Position numbers and translations under genes: made by a program. Shown one piece after another: positions 17,668 through 26,886 of a stretch of DNA of 64,000 bases. The DNA lies in NCBI RefSeq assembly GCF_900156685.1, contig NZ_FTOJ01000001.1, positions 558,001 to 622,000 of the forward strand, read 5' to 3'. This DNA comes from Chryseobacterium piscicola (GTDB taxonomy: Bacteria > Bacteroidota > Bacteroidia > Flavobacteriales > Weeksellaceae). Position 1 is the first letter of the stretch. Every line of letters begins with the position of its first letter. Below the pieces are notes generated by a model. It made no database searches, was not told the DNA's origin, and saw only the letters and a program-made list of their open reading frames with translations.

Positions 17668-18048
17668 ATGAAAAAAATTATCAATACAGAAAATGCTCCC
17701 GCAGCAATTGGACCTTATTCTCAGGCTAATTTGGCTAATGGTGTTTTGTATATCTCTGGTCAGATTCCGGTAGATCCTTCTACAGGAAAGCTTGTGGAAG
17801 GAATTGAAAAAGAAACGCATCAGGTTATGAAAAATCTTGAAGCTATTTTAATTGAGGCAGGTATGACTTTTAAAAATGTAGTGAAAGCATCCATTTTCTT
17901 GAAAAGTATGGATGATTTTGCAGTGATGAATGATATTTATGCATCTTATCTAGATGCAGAAAGCTATCCAGCGAGAGAGACTGTACAGGTTTCTTGTTTG
18001 CCAAAAAATGTGGATATCGAAATTTCTATGATTGCACATCAATATTAA
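17668..18048 (+). CDS. ridA: RidA family 2-iminobutanoate/2-iminopropanoate deaminase
   Basis: A 126-aa protein that hydrolyses reactive enamine/imine intermediates released by PLP enzymes such as threonine dehydratase. It opens with NTENAPAAIGPYSQA and carries GVLYISGQIPVDP, the conserved EAGMTFKNVVKASIFL and the closing YPARETVQVSCLPKNVDIEISMIA region including the substrate-binding arginine in PARE. Length fits the family (about 128). The stop overlaps the ATG of the next gene (TAATG), so the two are coupled. Confidence 0.95.
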   Translation: MKKIINTENAPAAIGPYSQANLANGVLYISGQIPVDPSTGKLVEGIEKETHQVMKNLEAILIEAGMTFKNVVKASIFLKSMDDFAVMNDIYASYLDAESYPARETVQVSCLPKNVDIEISMIAHQY

Positions 18049-18482
18049 TGAGTTTTATAAGAAATACATTTGCTGTTTTAGTAGGTCTGGTGATTGCAGG
18101 TCTTATCATCACTCTTGGTATAAGAGTTTTTCCTCAGTGGGTTACCTTTGAAGCTTTTGCTCCGTTTGAGCATTGGCATAGATTTTTGGAGAGCATGAAA
18201 AACAATGATGCATTTTTTGGTTTTTTACTCTTTATTTCAGGATTAGGAACTACCGTGGGAGGAGTTGTAACTGCCATGATTGTAAAATACGCAAAAGTAG
18301 CTTATGCAATTCTTATTGGTTTCATCATGCTTTTTATAGCGATGTTGGATGTCATTATTCTTCCTTACCACCCTACATTTTATAAGATTTCTATATTTCT
18401 TATCTTCTTCCCTTTTGCATGGATGGGCGGAAAAATAGTAGAAGTAATCTACGAAAGGAAAAAGAAGAAACTTAAATCATAA
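18048..18482 (+). CDS. Hypothetical four-helix membrane protein
   Basis: A 144-aa integral membrane protein with four hydrophobic segments (about 7-28, 58-80, 86-108, 115-133) and a basic C-terminus (YERKKKKLKS). It starts at the ATG overlapping the ridA stop; the open frame further upstream is inside ridA and is ignored. No catalytic motif seen. Coupling with ridA does not by itself suggest a role. A strong terminator follows 4 bp after the stop. Confidence 0.8.
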   Translation: MSFIRNTFAVLVGLVIAGLIITLGIRVFPQWVTFEAFAPFEHWHRFLESMKNNDAFFGFLLFISGLGTTVGGVVTAMIVKYAKVAYAILIGFIMLFIAMLDVIILPYHPTFYKISIFLIFFPFAWMGGKIVEVIYERKKKKLKS

Positions 18483-18485
18483 AAA

Positions 18486-18511
18486 AACCGCCGCAAATTA
18501 TTGCGGCGGTT
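18486..18511. terminator. Bidirectional terminator between convergent genes
   Basis: GC-rich arms AACCGCCGCAA (18486-18496) and TTGCGGCGGTT (18501-18511) with a 4-base loop, A run before and T run after. Confidence 0.9.
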
Positions 18512-18531
18512 TTCTGTTTAAATTCTAATGA

Positions 18532-20055
18532 TTAAGGCATTTTAAATCCTTTTGTATAAATCCTACCATAGTCGTCTACAAATTTCACTTGTACGTTTCC
18601 AGAGTATTTGTTGAGAATTTTTTCAACGTCAGCCTGAGAGTTTACAGGTTTTCCGTTAATTTCTATGATGATGTAGTTATCAACGACGCCTATTTTCGCC
18701 ATTTCTCCACCTTCTTGAACTCCTCTTGCAACAACACCGCTCGTTAAACCATAATCTGTTTTAAAACGGTCATCCAATTCAGCAAAATCTGAACCTATTT
18801 TTTCAGTCACGCTGAGGTCTGCTTTTGTTCTAGCAGAAGTTCCTCCTTTTTGATCTTTTAGAGTAACCGTAGTGGTTCCTTCTATGCCATTTCTTCTATA
18901 AGTTACCAGCACTTTGTCTCCTGGTCTTTTGCTTCCTACTGCTGCAGAAAGATCTGCAAAATCAGTAATTGCATAACTATCTATCTTTGTGATAATATCG
19001 CCAATTTTAATACCGCTATCTTCAGCGCCACTTTTTTCGGAGAATCCTGTAACGTACATTCCGTTTCCGGATTTGATGTTGGTTTTTTTATCTTTGTTGT
19101 AAGCTGCTACCAATTGATCATTAGAAAGGTCTACGGTCATTACACCCAAGAAGCCTCTTTGTACAATCCCAAATTTCTTAATGTCTTCTACTATTTTTCT
19201 AGCAAGATTAGAAGGAACAGCAAAGCCATAACCTTGGTAATATCCTGTAGTCGACTGAATAGCAGAGTTAATTCCTATTAATTCTCCCACTGCATTTACC
19301 AAAGCACCTCCCGAGTTTCCTGGATTAATTGCTGCATCAGTTTGAATAAAGCTTTCAATCGGGTTGCTCGCTTTTCCTTGTGATCCCAAAATTCCTATTC
19401 CTCTTCCTTTCGCAGATACAATACCAGCAGTAACTGTAGAATTTAAACCCAAAGGATTTCCAACAGCCAATACCCATTGTCCAACTTCAATATTATCCGA
19501 GTTCGCGAAATTTAAAAATGGCAATCCTTTTTCTTCAATTTTCAATAAAGAAATATCTGTGTTGGGATCGGTTCCCACTAATGTTGCGATGTAAGATTTT
19601 TTGTTGCTAAGAACAACCTCAATTTTATTGGCTCCTGCTACCACGTGGTTATTAGAAATGATATAACCGTCTGGCGAGATAATTACACCAGATCCCATTC
19701 CTGATGGCATGTTTTCGGGCGCTTGTTGTTTTTGTCCGCGTTGGTTTCTTCCACCCATTGGGTCTCCAAAAAAGAAATCCCACATGTCTTGTTCGGAGGC
19801 TCTGCTAGTAGTTTTATTTTGATAGTTTTTTATTGTAACTACAGCAGGAACAGTTGTTTTAGCGGCTTTCGTAAAATCATCTCCCACTGCAGCAGTATTC
19901 ATTCCTACAAATGAGGTGTTACCAGATTTTGTAAAGTAAGATTGATCATTTGCCGCATTGCCATCATTAAAGTAATGCTGCACGCCTACTGTTGTAGCTC
20001 CAGAGATAACGCCAACCATTGCAAACGGTAATAGTTTTTTTAAAGTATTCTTCAT
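18532..20055 (-). CDS. HtrA/Deg family periplasmic serine protease
   Basis: A 507-aa protease of the DegP/DegQ type, with N-terminal signal anchor (about 8-25), trypsin-like domain with catalytic H137 (SNNHVVAG), D167 (NTDISLLK) and S248 (NPGNSGGA), then two PDZ domains (about 290-390 and 415-505). It degrades or refolds damaged periplasmic proteins. The start 20055 was chosen because MKNTLKKLLPFAMVGVISG forms a proper signal; the ten extra residues upstream do not. Single-gene unit, convergent with the ridA operon. Confidence 0.95.
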   Translation of the reverse strand: MKNTLKKLLPFAMVGVISGATTVGVQHYFNDGNAANDQSYFTKSGNTSFVGMNTAAVGDDFTKAAKTTVPAVVTIKNYQNKTTSRASEQDMWDFFFGDPMGGRNQRGQKQQAPENMPSGMGSGVIISPDGYIISNNHVVAGANKIEVVLSNKKSYIATLVGTDPNTDISLLKIEEKGLPFLNFANSDNIEVGQWVLAVGNPLGLNSTVTAGIVSAKGRGIGILGSQGKASNPIESFIQTDAAINPGNSGGALVNAVGELIGINSAIQSTTGYYQGYGFAVPSNLARKIVEDIKKFGIVQRGFLGVMTVDLSNDQLVAAYNKDKKTNIKSGNGMYVTGFSEKSGAEDSGIKIGDIITKIDSYAITDFADLSAAVGSKRPGDKVLVTYRRNGIEGTTTVTLKDQKGGTSARTKADLSVTEKIGSDFAELDDRFKTDYGLTSGVVARGVQEGGEMAKIGVVDNYIIIEINGKPVNSQADVEKILNKYSGNVQVKFVDDYGRIYTKGFKMP

Positions 20056-20379
20056 CGTATATATTCTTTGATTTATTAGTAACAATTTATTTTTAGATAA
20101 ACAAATTTAATGCTAAATAGGTATGTAAATTATCTTAAGTGTTTCATCTTTAACTAAAATTTAACGAGAATTATACCATTTTATAGTTTAAGTGGTAATT
20201 ATTCTGCATGATTAACAAAACTTAAAATTTTATTAAAGACAATTTGTCATATTTAGATGGTGGAAAAAGACAAAAAGTTAAAGGACAGGGTTGATATTTT
20301 GACAGATTTTCTACACTTGTCAACAGTTTTTAAAAATGTTTATCTTTGCAAAAAATTTCTCACTTAAAACGTTTATAGC
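20056..20379. other. Divergent intergenic region, htrA / trhO
   Basis: A 324-bp AT-rich region carrying the trhO promoter (20317-20348). No minus-strand TAnnTTTG element was identified for the protease gene. I see no further genes or strong hairpins. Confidence 0.5.
20317..20348 (+). promoter_or_regulatory. Bacteroidota-type promoter of trhO
   Basis: TTG (20317-20319) and TATCTTTG (20341-20348) are separated by 21 bases. The start codon lies 31 bp downstream. Confidence 0.6.
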
Positions 20380-21729
20380 ATGCAACTGTACAACACATTA
20401 AGCGCAGAAGAAAGAGCTCAGCTTATTGATGAAGCTGGTAAGGAACGTCTTACATTGTCTTTCTATGCGTATGCAAAAATTAAAGATCCCAAAAAATTTC
20501 GCGATGATTTATTTATAGCTTGGAATGCACTCGATGCGCTTGGCCGTATTTATGTTGCCCAAGAAGGAATAAATGCTCAAATGAGTGTTCCTGCAGATCA
20601 ATTTGAAGAATTTCGGGAAACGCTTGAGGTGTACGACTTTATGAAAGGAATTCGGTTAAATGTTGCTGTAGAACAAGATAATCACTCTTTTTTAAAACTC
20701 ACAATTAAAGTTAGAAATAAAATCGTTGCTGATGGGTTAAATGACGATACTTTTGATGTTACGAATAAAGGAGTTCATTTAAAAGCTCAGGAATTCAACG
20801 ATATGTTGGAGGATCCAAATACAATTGTTGTAGATTTTAGAAATCATTATGAAAGTGAAGTTGGGCATTTTGAAGGTGCAATTACACCAGACGTTGAAAA
20901 CTTCAGAGAAAGTCTACCTATTATTAATGATCAACTTCAAGATTTCAAAGAAGATAAAAACCTATTGATGTATTGTACTGGCGGAATTCGTTGTGAAAAG
21001 GCGAGTGCCTACTTCAAGCATCAAGGTTTTAAAAATGTTTTCCAGTTGGAAGGCGGAATTATAGAATATACAAGACAAATAAAGGAAGAGAATGTAAAAA
21101 GTAAATTTATAGGTAAAAATTTTGTGTTTGACCATCGCTTAGGCGAAAGAATTACAGACGATATCATTTCGCAATGCCACCAATGCGGAAAGCCTTGTGA
21201 TAACCACACCAACTGTGCAAATGATGCATGCCATTTATTATTTATTCAATGTGATGAATGTAAGTCTGCGATGCAAAACTGCTGTTCTTCCGAATGTTTG
21301 GAAATTACACATTTGCCTGCAGCAGAACAATTGAGATTAAGAAAAGGTGCGAAAGTAGGAAATAAAGTATTCAGAAAAGGAAAATCTGACGCTTTGACGT
21401 TTAAAAACTCAGGTCAATTACCAGAAAAACCTTTGGCAAAAGTAGAACCTAAAGGTATTCGTCAAAAAATTGCGGTTAAAAAAACTTTAATTGGTAAAGC
21501 TGAGCATTACTACACGAAATCAAAAATTGCTCAATTTTTATTAGAAAAAGAGCTATCAGTAGGTGATAAGGTTTTAATTTTAGGACCTACAACAGGTGAG
21601 CAAGAATTTACAATAAAAGAAATTTTTGTTGATGGGAAGTCTGTAGATATTGCAAAATCTAAAGATCAAATTACTTTTGTATTGCCTTTCCGAATTCGTC
21701 TTTCGGATAAATTATATAAAATTTTGTAG
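20380..21729 (+). CDS. trhO: tRNA uridine(34) hydroxylase TrhO with extra C-terminal domain
   Basis: A 449-aa rhodanese-domain protein. Residues 1-230 match TrhO/YceA, with the rhodanese loop CTGGIRCEKAS (Cys199 to Ser209). TrhO performs O2-dependent 5-hydroxylation of U34 in tRNA. A cysteine-rich block follows (266-305, including CHQCGKPC and CDECKS), probably metal-binding. Unlike the 350-aa E. coli protein, this one continues with about 90 residues (360-449: VGDKVLILGPTTGEQ, DKLYKIL) that resemble the C-terminal barrel of U32 peptidases. The next gene starts 18 bp later. Confidence 0.9.
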   Translation: MQLYNTLSAEERAQLIDEAGKERLTLSFYAYAKIKDPKKFRDDLFIAWNALDALGRIYVAQEGINAQMSVPADQFEEFRETLEVYDFMKGIRLNVAVEQDNHSFLKLTIKVRNKIVADGLNDDTFDVTNKGVHLKAQEFNDMLEDPNTIVVDFRNHYESEVGHFEGAITPDVENFRESLPIINDQLQDFKEDKNLLMYCTGGIRCEKASAYFKHQGFKNVFQLEGGIIEYTRQIKEENVKSKFIGKNFVFDHRLGERITDDIISQCHQCGKPCDNHTNCANDACHLLFIQCDECKSAMQNCCSSECLEITHLPAAEQLRLRKGAKVGNKVFRKGKSDALTFKNSGQLPEKPLAKVEPKGIRQKIAVKKTLIGKAEHYYTKSKIAQFLLEKELSVGDKVLILGPTTGEQEFTIKEIFVDGKSVDIAKSKDQITFVLPFRIRLSDKLYKIL

Positions 21730-21747
21730 TTTAAAAAAAAGCAATTC

Positions 21748-22320
21748 ATGTTAAAAGCAGAATTTAGAAAATTATATTTACAAAAAAGAAAAGCCTTGTC
21801 AAATGATGAGGTTTTCTTATTGTCTGAGAAAATATTTGAAAAATTTATAGATTATTTTGAGCCAACTGTGGGGCATAAGGTTCACATATTTATTGCACTT
21901 GAAAAGTTTAATGAAATAAGAACCCAAATTTTTATAAATTATTTCTTAAGTCGAAACATCCGTGTTTTTGTTCCTAAAATTATTGATGCAAAGATGATTT
22001 CAGTAGAAATTTTTTCTGAAACTAAATTTTCAATTAACAAATGGGGGCTGTCTGAACCAATTTCAAATAAAAATTCAGAGGTGTTAGATTTCGATTTTGT
22101 CATAACACCGCTTTTATATTGCGATAAAAACGGAAATAGAGTAGGTTATGGTAAAGGATTTTATGATACTTTTTTTGAAAATATTTCAAAAGAGTCAAAA
22201 AAAATCGGAGTTAATTATTTTAACCCCAATCTTATGATTGATGATGTTTGGGTAAAGGATATTCCTTTAGATTATCTTGTAACGCCCACAGATGTACTGT
22301 CTTTTTCCAAAGGGCTGTAG
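21748..22320 (+). CDS. 5-formyltetrahydrofolate cyclo-ligase
   Basis: A 190-aa enzyme that converts 5-formyl-THF to 5,10-methenyl-THF with ATP. The N-terminal KAEFRKLYLQKRKAL segment and the C-terminal GNRVGYGKGFYDTFF motif, the nucleotide and folate binding loop, are characteristic. Length fits the family (about 185-200). It follows trhO by 18 bp, probably in one transcript. Its 3' end overlaps the convergent lipoprotein gene by 49 bp (22272-22320). Confidence 0.93.
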   Translation: MLKAEFRKLYLQKRKALSNDEVFLLSEKIFEKFIDYFEPTVGHKVHIFIALEKFNEIRTQIFINYFLSRNIRVFVPKIIDAKMISVEIFSETKFSINKWGLSEPISNKNSEVLDFDFVITPLLYCDKNGNRVGYGKGFYDTFFENISKESKKIGVNYFNPNLMIDDVWVKDIPLDYLVTPTDVLSFSKGL

Positions 22321-22850
22321 AATTGCACAAAATAAAATTTAAACTCTTTATTCTTCTGGTCAGGTTTAGAAACCAATGTATACTGGGCATTTCTTTCAAA
22401 TTTTCCTATAGATTTGTTTTTAGAATCCAAGTATTCAACATTAAATGTGGCAAAATCTAAAGTATCCTGCTTTTTTATTTTTTTGAAAATATTAATATTG
22501 CTCACTTTTATTTTTTTCACTTGTAAGCTTTCCAGTTCTTTAAATAAGCTATTGAAAGTTGTAGAGTCAGATTTTTGGAAGTATTTTTCTATTTTAGTAT
22601 AGATGGCTTGATCAATTTCGGTTTTTTTGTTTCCAGAGAGATAAAGTGTTGATAAATCTAGTACATCCTGAACTTTTTGCATCGTTATAGCATTGATTGC
22701 CTGTGTGCTATCCATTTTCACACTGATGTTTTCGGTATTTCTTAGCAGATCTAAATCGCTTATCGTGTTTGTTTCTTCTTTTTTGTTGCAGGCAATCATA
22801 GTAATGCTCAGAACTATCGTCAAAAACAAAAAGTTACTTATTATTTTCAT
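22272..22850 (-). CDS. Hypothetical lipoprotein
   Basis: A 192-aa protein with lipobox TMIAC (C21) behind a hydrophobic signal, so it is probably anchored in the envelope. The mature part is charged and helical, with an alternating KIKVSNINIFKKIKKQDTL stretch. No family recognised. Its start overlaps the upstream gene (22834-24012) by 17 bp, so the two are one operon. Its 3' end overlaps the 5-formyl-THF cycloligase gene on the opposite strand. Confidence 0.8.
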   Translation of the reverse strand: MKIISNFLFLTIVLSITMIACNKKEETNTISDLDLLRNTENISVKMDSTQAINAITMQKVQDVLDLSTLYLSGNKKTEIDQAIYTKIEKYFQKSDSTTFNSLFKELESLQVKKIKVSNINIFKKIKKQDTLDFATFNVEYLDSKNKSIGKFERNAQYTLVSKPDQKNKEFKFYFVQFYSPLEKDSTSVGVTR

Positions 22851-24012
22851 TGTTTGAGATTTTAAATTTGATAGATATTATTTTTCCGCTATTATCTTTT
22901 TTCATTTCGATAACATTGAGGTTTTTTAGGGAAGTGGTGGGCGTGGTTACCAAAGTGATGTAATCATCTTTATCTAAATATTCTAAGCCATAAATATCAC
23001 TATCATAAACTTGAGTGATTACGGCAGAATTACTAATATAGTTTTCAAGCTGTTTTCTTTTTTGCTTCATTAAATTAAGTTGCTGCTCGGGAGTACCACC
23101 GTTGGTGTCTTTAGTGGAGAAATAATACACTGCCATTTTGTAATCATCTGGCTTCAGCGCTATTATTTCTTCTTCCGATGCATTTTCTAAATTTCTGTTG
23201 ATTTCGAGATTCTCGTACATCGTCGATGTAATTTGCATTTTAAGATTTTTATCTTTAGTCTCATATCTAAAGCATTCTCCTGGTTTGATACGGAAGAAAA
23301 GAGGAGATTCATTTTCTTTGATAACTTTTATCTCAATTATACTCTGTACATCCAAATTTCGATCAGCATCTTTAAAACAGTATTGATAAGTGGGTTTAAA
23401 AATTTCATCCTTAAATCCGAAAAGACCAAGTAAAACCACGAAAACTGAGCAAACAGCAATCCAAACGGCTCTTTGTTGCCCTTTTTTAGGCTGAGAAATA
23501 ATTGCTTTTTTATCTGCGCTTGTTTTTTGTGTATTACCTTCAACTATTTGATTTTCAGTATCGGATTTTTGTAAAACACTCGAAATAGTCTCGCTTATCT
23601 CTTCAATATGTCTTTTTTCTTCGTTTTCGGGAAGATTAATTGATGCAGAAACGGTTTTTTCTAGTTCCTTTAAGTTGTCATCGTTAATTTCTTCATCATC
23701 TTTTAATAATTCTCCAGCAAAAAGATGTTGTTTTTTAAAGTCGTACCAAGAGTTGAAACCTGCATAAATACTCAGTAAATTAAGCATATCAATTCTAGGT
23801 AATTTATTTACCGGTGAAGTTTTGAAATAAGTATAAAAAGATTTTTCGCTAATGTTTCCTTTTGCTTTTTTTCGCAAATCTTCTTGGAAATAGATGATAT
23901 CTATACCTTTCCATTTTGATATATCATCAAATGAAGGGGTGTGTTCTGTAATATATTGAGCTTGTACTGCCTTTTTGAGTTGCTCAAAATGTAATAGATC
24001 TATATCTGTCAA
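22834..24012 (-). CDS. Hypothetical protein with cytoplasmic N-terminal domain and one membrane helix
   Basis: A 392-aa protein. Residues 1-110 are a soluble helical domain (SEKSFYTYFKTSPVNKLPRI, then NLLSIYAGFNSWYDFKKQH), followed by an acidic linker, one membrane helix at about 180-200 (AVWIAVCSVFVVLLGLFGF) and an extracytoplasmic domain of about 190 residues. The layout resembles a one-component sensor or anti-sigma-like protein, but no family can be named. It is coupled to the lipoprotein gene by a 17-bp overlap. Confidence 0.8.
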   Translation of the reverse strand: MTDIDLLHFEQLKKAVQAQYITEHTPSFDDISKWKGIDIIYFQEDLRKKAKGNISEKSFYTYFKTSPVNKLPRIDMLNLLSIYAGFNSWYDFKKQHLFAGELLKDDEEINDDNLKELEKTVSASINLPENEEKRHIEEISETISSVLQKSDTENQIVEGNTQKTSADKKAIISQPKKGQQRAVWIAVCSVFVVLLGLFGFKDEIFKPTYQYCFKDADRNLDVQSIIEIKVIKENESPLFFRIKPGECFRYETKDKNLKMQITSTMYENLEINRNLENASEEEIIALKPDDYKMAVYYFSTKDTNGGTPEQQLNLMKQKRKQLENYISNSAVITQVYDSDIYGLEYLDKDDYITLVTTPTTSLKNLNVIEMKKDNSGKIISIKFKISNNENNK

Positions 24013-24117
24013 TTTTTAAATTATATTTAAAGTATTGATTTTCAATTATATTTAATTGTAAAACTGTTTTACAAAGTTATTACAATTATTTTTCTCATGC
24101 AAAAATTATATCTGCTC

Positions 24118-24125
24118 TACCTTTG
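24118..24125 (+). promoter_or_regulatory. Candidate -7 element for the 76-aa lipoprotein gene
   Basis: TACCTTTG fits TAnnTTTG and lies 69 bp before the start codon. A -33 TTTG at the right distance was not seen. Confidence 0.45.
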
Positions 24126-24194
24126 TCTTGTTCAAATAACGGAACAGAAAAGAGATTTTAAAAAACAATATTAACAAATTAAATTTAATTTATT

Positions 24195-24425
24195 ATGAAA
24201 AAGTCATTATTCGTAGCTGCTATCGCTGCTATCTCATTAGTTGCATGTAAGAAAGGTGAAGCTACTAACGGTACTTCTGATTCTTTAGACAAAAAAGCTG
24301 ATTCAGCTATGGAAAAAATTGATTCTACTGCAGGTGCTGCTAAAGATTCAATCACTAAAGTTGCTGATTCTGCTACTAAAGCAATCGATTCTACTGCTAA
24401 AGTTGCTGCTCCAGCTGCTCACTAA
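24195..24425 (+). CDS. Small Ala/Asp/Ser-rich lipoprotein
   Basis: A 76-aa protein with signal MKKSLFVAAIAAISLVAC (lipobox C18). The mature part is built of near repeats of a 10-12-residue unit: DSLDKKADSAMEK, DSTAGAAKDSITK, ADSATKAIDSTAK. Such an amphipathic helix is seen in small envelope lipoproteins of Bacteroidota, comparable in style to Lpp, though homology is not claimed. It has its own promoter and strong terminator and codon use rich in GCT/TCT, suggesting high expression. Confidence 0.85.
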   Translation: MKKSLFVAAIAAISLVACKKGEATNGTSDSLDKKADSAMEKIDSTAGAAKDSITKVADSATKAIDSTAKVAAPAAH

Positions 24426-24449
24426 TCAGTTACGATTGAAAGATAAAAG

Positions 24450-24479
24450 AACCGTTTCGCTAAGCGAAACGGTTTTTTT
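24450..24479 (+). terminator. Terminator of the small lipoprotein gene
   Basis: Eleven-base arms AACCGTTTCGC (24450-24460) and GCGAAACGGTT (24464-24474), 3-base loop, then seven T (24473-24479). Confidence 0.9.
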
Positions 24480-24498
24480 ATATGTTTATATATTTTAA

Positions 24499-25266
24499 TT
24501 ATGATTTTTTTTGTCTCAATGCCTCATAACAAGTGATGGCAACAGCATTACTCAAATTTAGAGAGTCAATAGTACCACTCATAGGAATTAATGTATTTAA
24601 GCCTCTGCCAGACCAAAAATCACTCAGTCCGGAGTGTTCTGTTCCAAATAAAACTGCAGAACGATGGGTGAAATCTCTCTTAAAAAGATCTTCAGATGTC
24701 TCATCCATTATCGTTGTATAAATGTTGAAATTATATTTTTCTAAAAATGAAAAAACTTCATCATTCTCAGCCTGGAAAATGTCCATTCCGAAAAGGCAGC
24801 CAACACTCGATCGGATAACATTGGGATTGTAAAAATCTGTTTTACCATCAGCTACAATTAATGCATCAATTCCGAAAGCTTCACAACTTCTTAGAATTGC
24901 TCCCAAATTTCCGGGTTTTTCAACACCTTCAACAATGATTACCGTTGAGTTGTCTTTTGGTTTAAAATCATGTAATGAAAGCTCCCTGCTTTTAAAAATG
25001 CCAATAATTCCTTCTGAACTTCCTCTGTATGCGATTTTTTCATAAATTTTTTCAGAGACAAAATTTATTTTCTGTTGGGGAAGTTGTCCTTTGAAAATGT
25101 TTTCACAAATGTAAAATTCCACCGCTTCAAAATCATATTGAAGCGATCTTTCATTTTCTTGTTGTCCTTCCACTACAAAAACATTAGATTTCTTGCGAAA
25201 ACGATTGTCTGTAAGAAGTTTAGTGACGTATTTTATCTTTTCGTTTTGGAAACTCTCAATGATCAT
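24499..25266 (-). CDS. SpoU/TrmH-family RNA 2'-O-methyltransferase
   Basis: A 255-aa SPOUT methyltransferase using SAM to modify ribose in rRNA or tRNA. The N-terminal part (NRFRKKSNVFVVEGQQE) is a SpoU substrate-binding domain. The catalytic domain carries motif 1 NLGAILRSCEAFGIDA, then FGTEHSGLSD and the motif 3 SLNLSNAVAITCYEAL that forms the trefoil knot. The start at 25266 (MIIESFQNEK) excludes a hydrophobic upstream extension that is not part of the family. The substrate is not determined. It follows rmuC on the same strand. Confidence 0.9.
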   Translation of the reverse strand: MIIESFQNEKIKYVTKLLTDNRFRKKSNVFVVEGQQENERSLQYDFEAVEFYICENIFKGQLPQQKINFVSEKIYEKIAYRGSSEGIIGIFKSRELSLHDFKPKDNSTVIIVEGVEKPGNLGAILRSCEAFGIDALIVADGKTDFYNPNVIRSSVGCLFGMDIFQAENDEVFSFLEKYNFNIYTTIMDETSEDLFKRDFTHRSAVLFGTEHSGLSDFWSGRGLNTLIPMSGTIDSLNLSNAVAITCYEALRQKKS

Positions 25267-25325
25267 AATGGATAGTTGATAAATGGTAATTATTGCAAAA
25301 ATAATTTTTATAAACCATTTATCAC

Positions 25326-26819
25326 TCATAAATCATCATTTATACCATTTCTTAAGCTCTGTGGAAGCTCTTTTTTGTTTTTGATTCCTAAAGATTTTAA
25401 TTTTAGTGTTTGCGATATCAAATTGTCGTTTCCTGTAGATAATTGTTTGTAAGCATCGTTGTAAACAGTTTTTGCTTGATCCAGATTTTTCCCTACTTTT
25501 TCTAGATTTTCTACAAAACCTGCAAATTTATCATATAATTTTGCACCACGCTCTGCAATTTCCATAGAGTTTCTATTCTGGTATTCACGTTTCCAAAGGT
25601 CAGCAATCAGTTTTAAGGACGTGATTAAATTGCTGGGATTCAATAACAAAATTCGTCTTTCGTACGCATAGTTCCAGAGATTCTGGTCTGTCTGCATTGC
25701 GGCGATATAGGCTGGTTCGCTTGGGATAAACATCATCACAAAATCCAAAGATTTTTCGTAATCATCATACGCTTTCTGGCTCAATTGATTGATGTGATTT
25801 TTAATGGAAGATAAATGTTGGTTTACTTTAATTTTATAGATCTCAGAATCTGTTTCGTCAACTAATTCGGTAAATGCAGTGAGCGAAACTTTAGAATCAA
25901 TAATTACGTTTCTTTCATCTGGATATTTTATAACTGCATCCGGACGCATTTTTTTACCTGAGAATTCTGAAAACAGGGCTTTGTTGTCTTCATCTCGAAG
26001 CTCATGTTCCAAAAAATATTCTCTACCTTTTACTAAACCAGATTTTTCCAAAATACTTTCCAGTATCATTTCTCCCCAATTTCCTTGGGTTTTACTTTCA
26101 CCTTTGAGGGCTTGGGTTAGTTTTTTTGCATCTTCAGATATTTGCTGATTAAGTAAAGCGAGTTCTTTTACTCTTTCGCCAAGAGAAAAACGTTCTTTAT
26201 TTTCTTTTTCATAAGCTTCATTGACTTTATTTTTTAAGTCATTGATTTTTTCCTGAAACGGTTCAAGTATATTTTTAAGATTGTTTTGATTAATTGCAGT
26301 GAATTTTTCTGTTTTTTCCTCTAAAATTTTGTTAGCTAAGTTTTCAAAATGCAGCTTTCCTTCGTCTTGAATTTTTTCAATTTCAGATTTTTGCGTTTCT
26401 AAAGATTGTTGTAATGCTTCATTTTGTGCCAATAGTTCAGAGTTTTTGGCAAATAAATGTTGTTTTTCAGTTAAAATAGATTCAATTTGAGTGTTTTGCT
26501 TTTGGTTTAAAAACTTTTGATCATCAAACTGGGTTCGCAAATAGGTGTTTTCTGCAGAAATTTTAGAAAATTCATTTTTTAAATCATTTAATAAATCAGA
26601 TTGTTGAAGATTTAATTCTTTTTCTTTTTTTAAACTATTCTCTAATTCCTGAATTTTTAGATTTGAATTTTCTGCGTCTGCTTTGGATTTTATATTCAAA
26701 TAATTCAGTTCATCATAAGAACTTCTTGATACCATAGAAGATTTCAAATAAAAATAAATGATAAGTGAACCTAAAATTCCTCCAATTAAACAGCCAATGA
26801 TCAAATAAGTGATTTCCAT
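25326..26819 (-). CDS. rmuC: DNA recombination protein RmuC
   Basis: A 497-aa protein with an N-terminal membrane helix (about 4-26), a long coiled coil (about 35-200, rich in E, K, Q and L heptads) and the RmuC nuclease-like domain, including SGKKMRPDAVIKYPDERNV and DSKVSLTAF (about 290-320), which matches the PD-(D/E)XK-like core. RmuC limits recombination at inverted repeats in E. coli. Length is normal. It is upstream of the RNA methyltransferase gene with a 59-bp gap. Confidence 0.93.
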   Translation of the reverse strand: MEITYLIIGCLIGGILGSLIIYFYLKSSMVSRSSYDELNYLNIKSKADAENSNLKIQELENSLKKEKELNLQQSDLLNDLKNEFSKISAENTYLRTQFDDQKFLNQKQNTQIESILTEKQHLFAKNSELLAQNEALQQSLETQKSEIEKIQDEGKLHFENLANKILEEKTEKFTAINQNNLKNILEPFQEKINDLKNKVNEAYEKENKERFSLGERVKELALLNQQISEDAKKLTQALKGESKTQGNWGEMILESILEKSGLVKGREYFLEHELRDEDNKALFSEFSGKKMRPDAVIKYPDERNVIIDSKVSLTAFTELVDETDSEIYKIKVNQHLSSIKNHINQLSQKAYDDYEKSLDFVMMFIPSEPAYIAAMQTDQNLWNYAYERRILLLNPSNLITSLKLIADLWKREYQNRNSMEIAERGAKLYDKFAGFVENLEKVGKNLDQAKTVYNDAYKQLSTGNDNLISQTLKLKSLGIKNKKELPQSLRNGINDDL

Positions 26820-26886
26820 TCTTCAAAATTACGAAACGGAAAATAATGTATTTGATTTTGTTTTCCACAAACCTCACATGTTCTCA

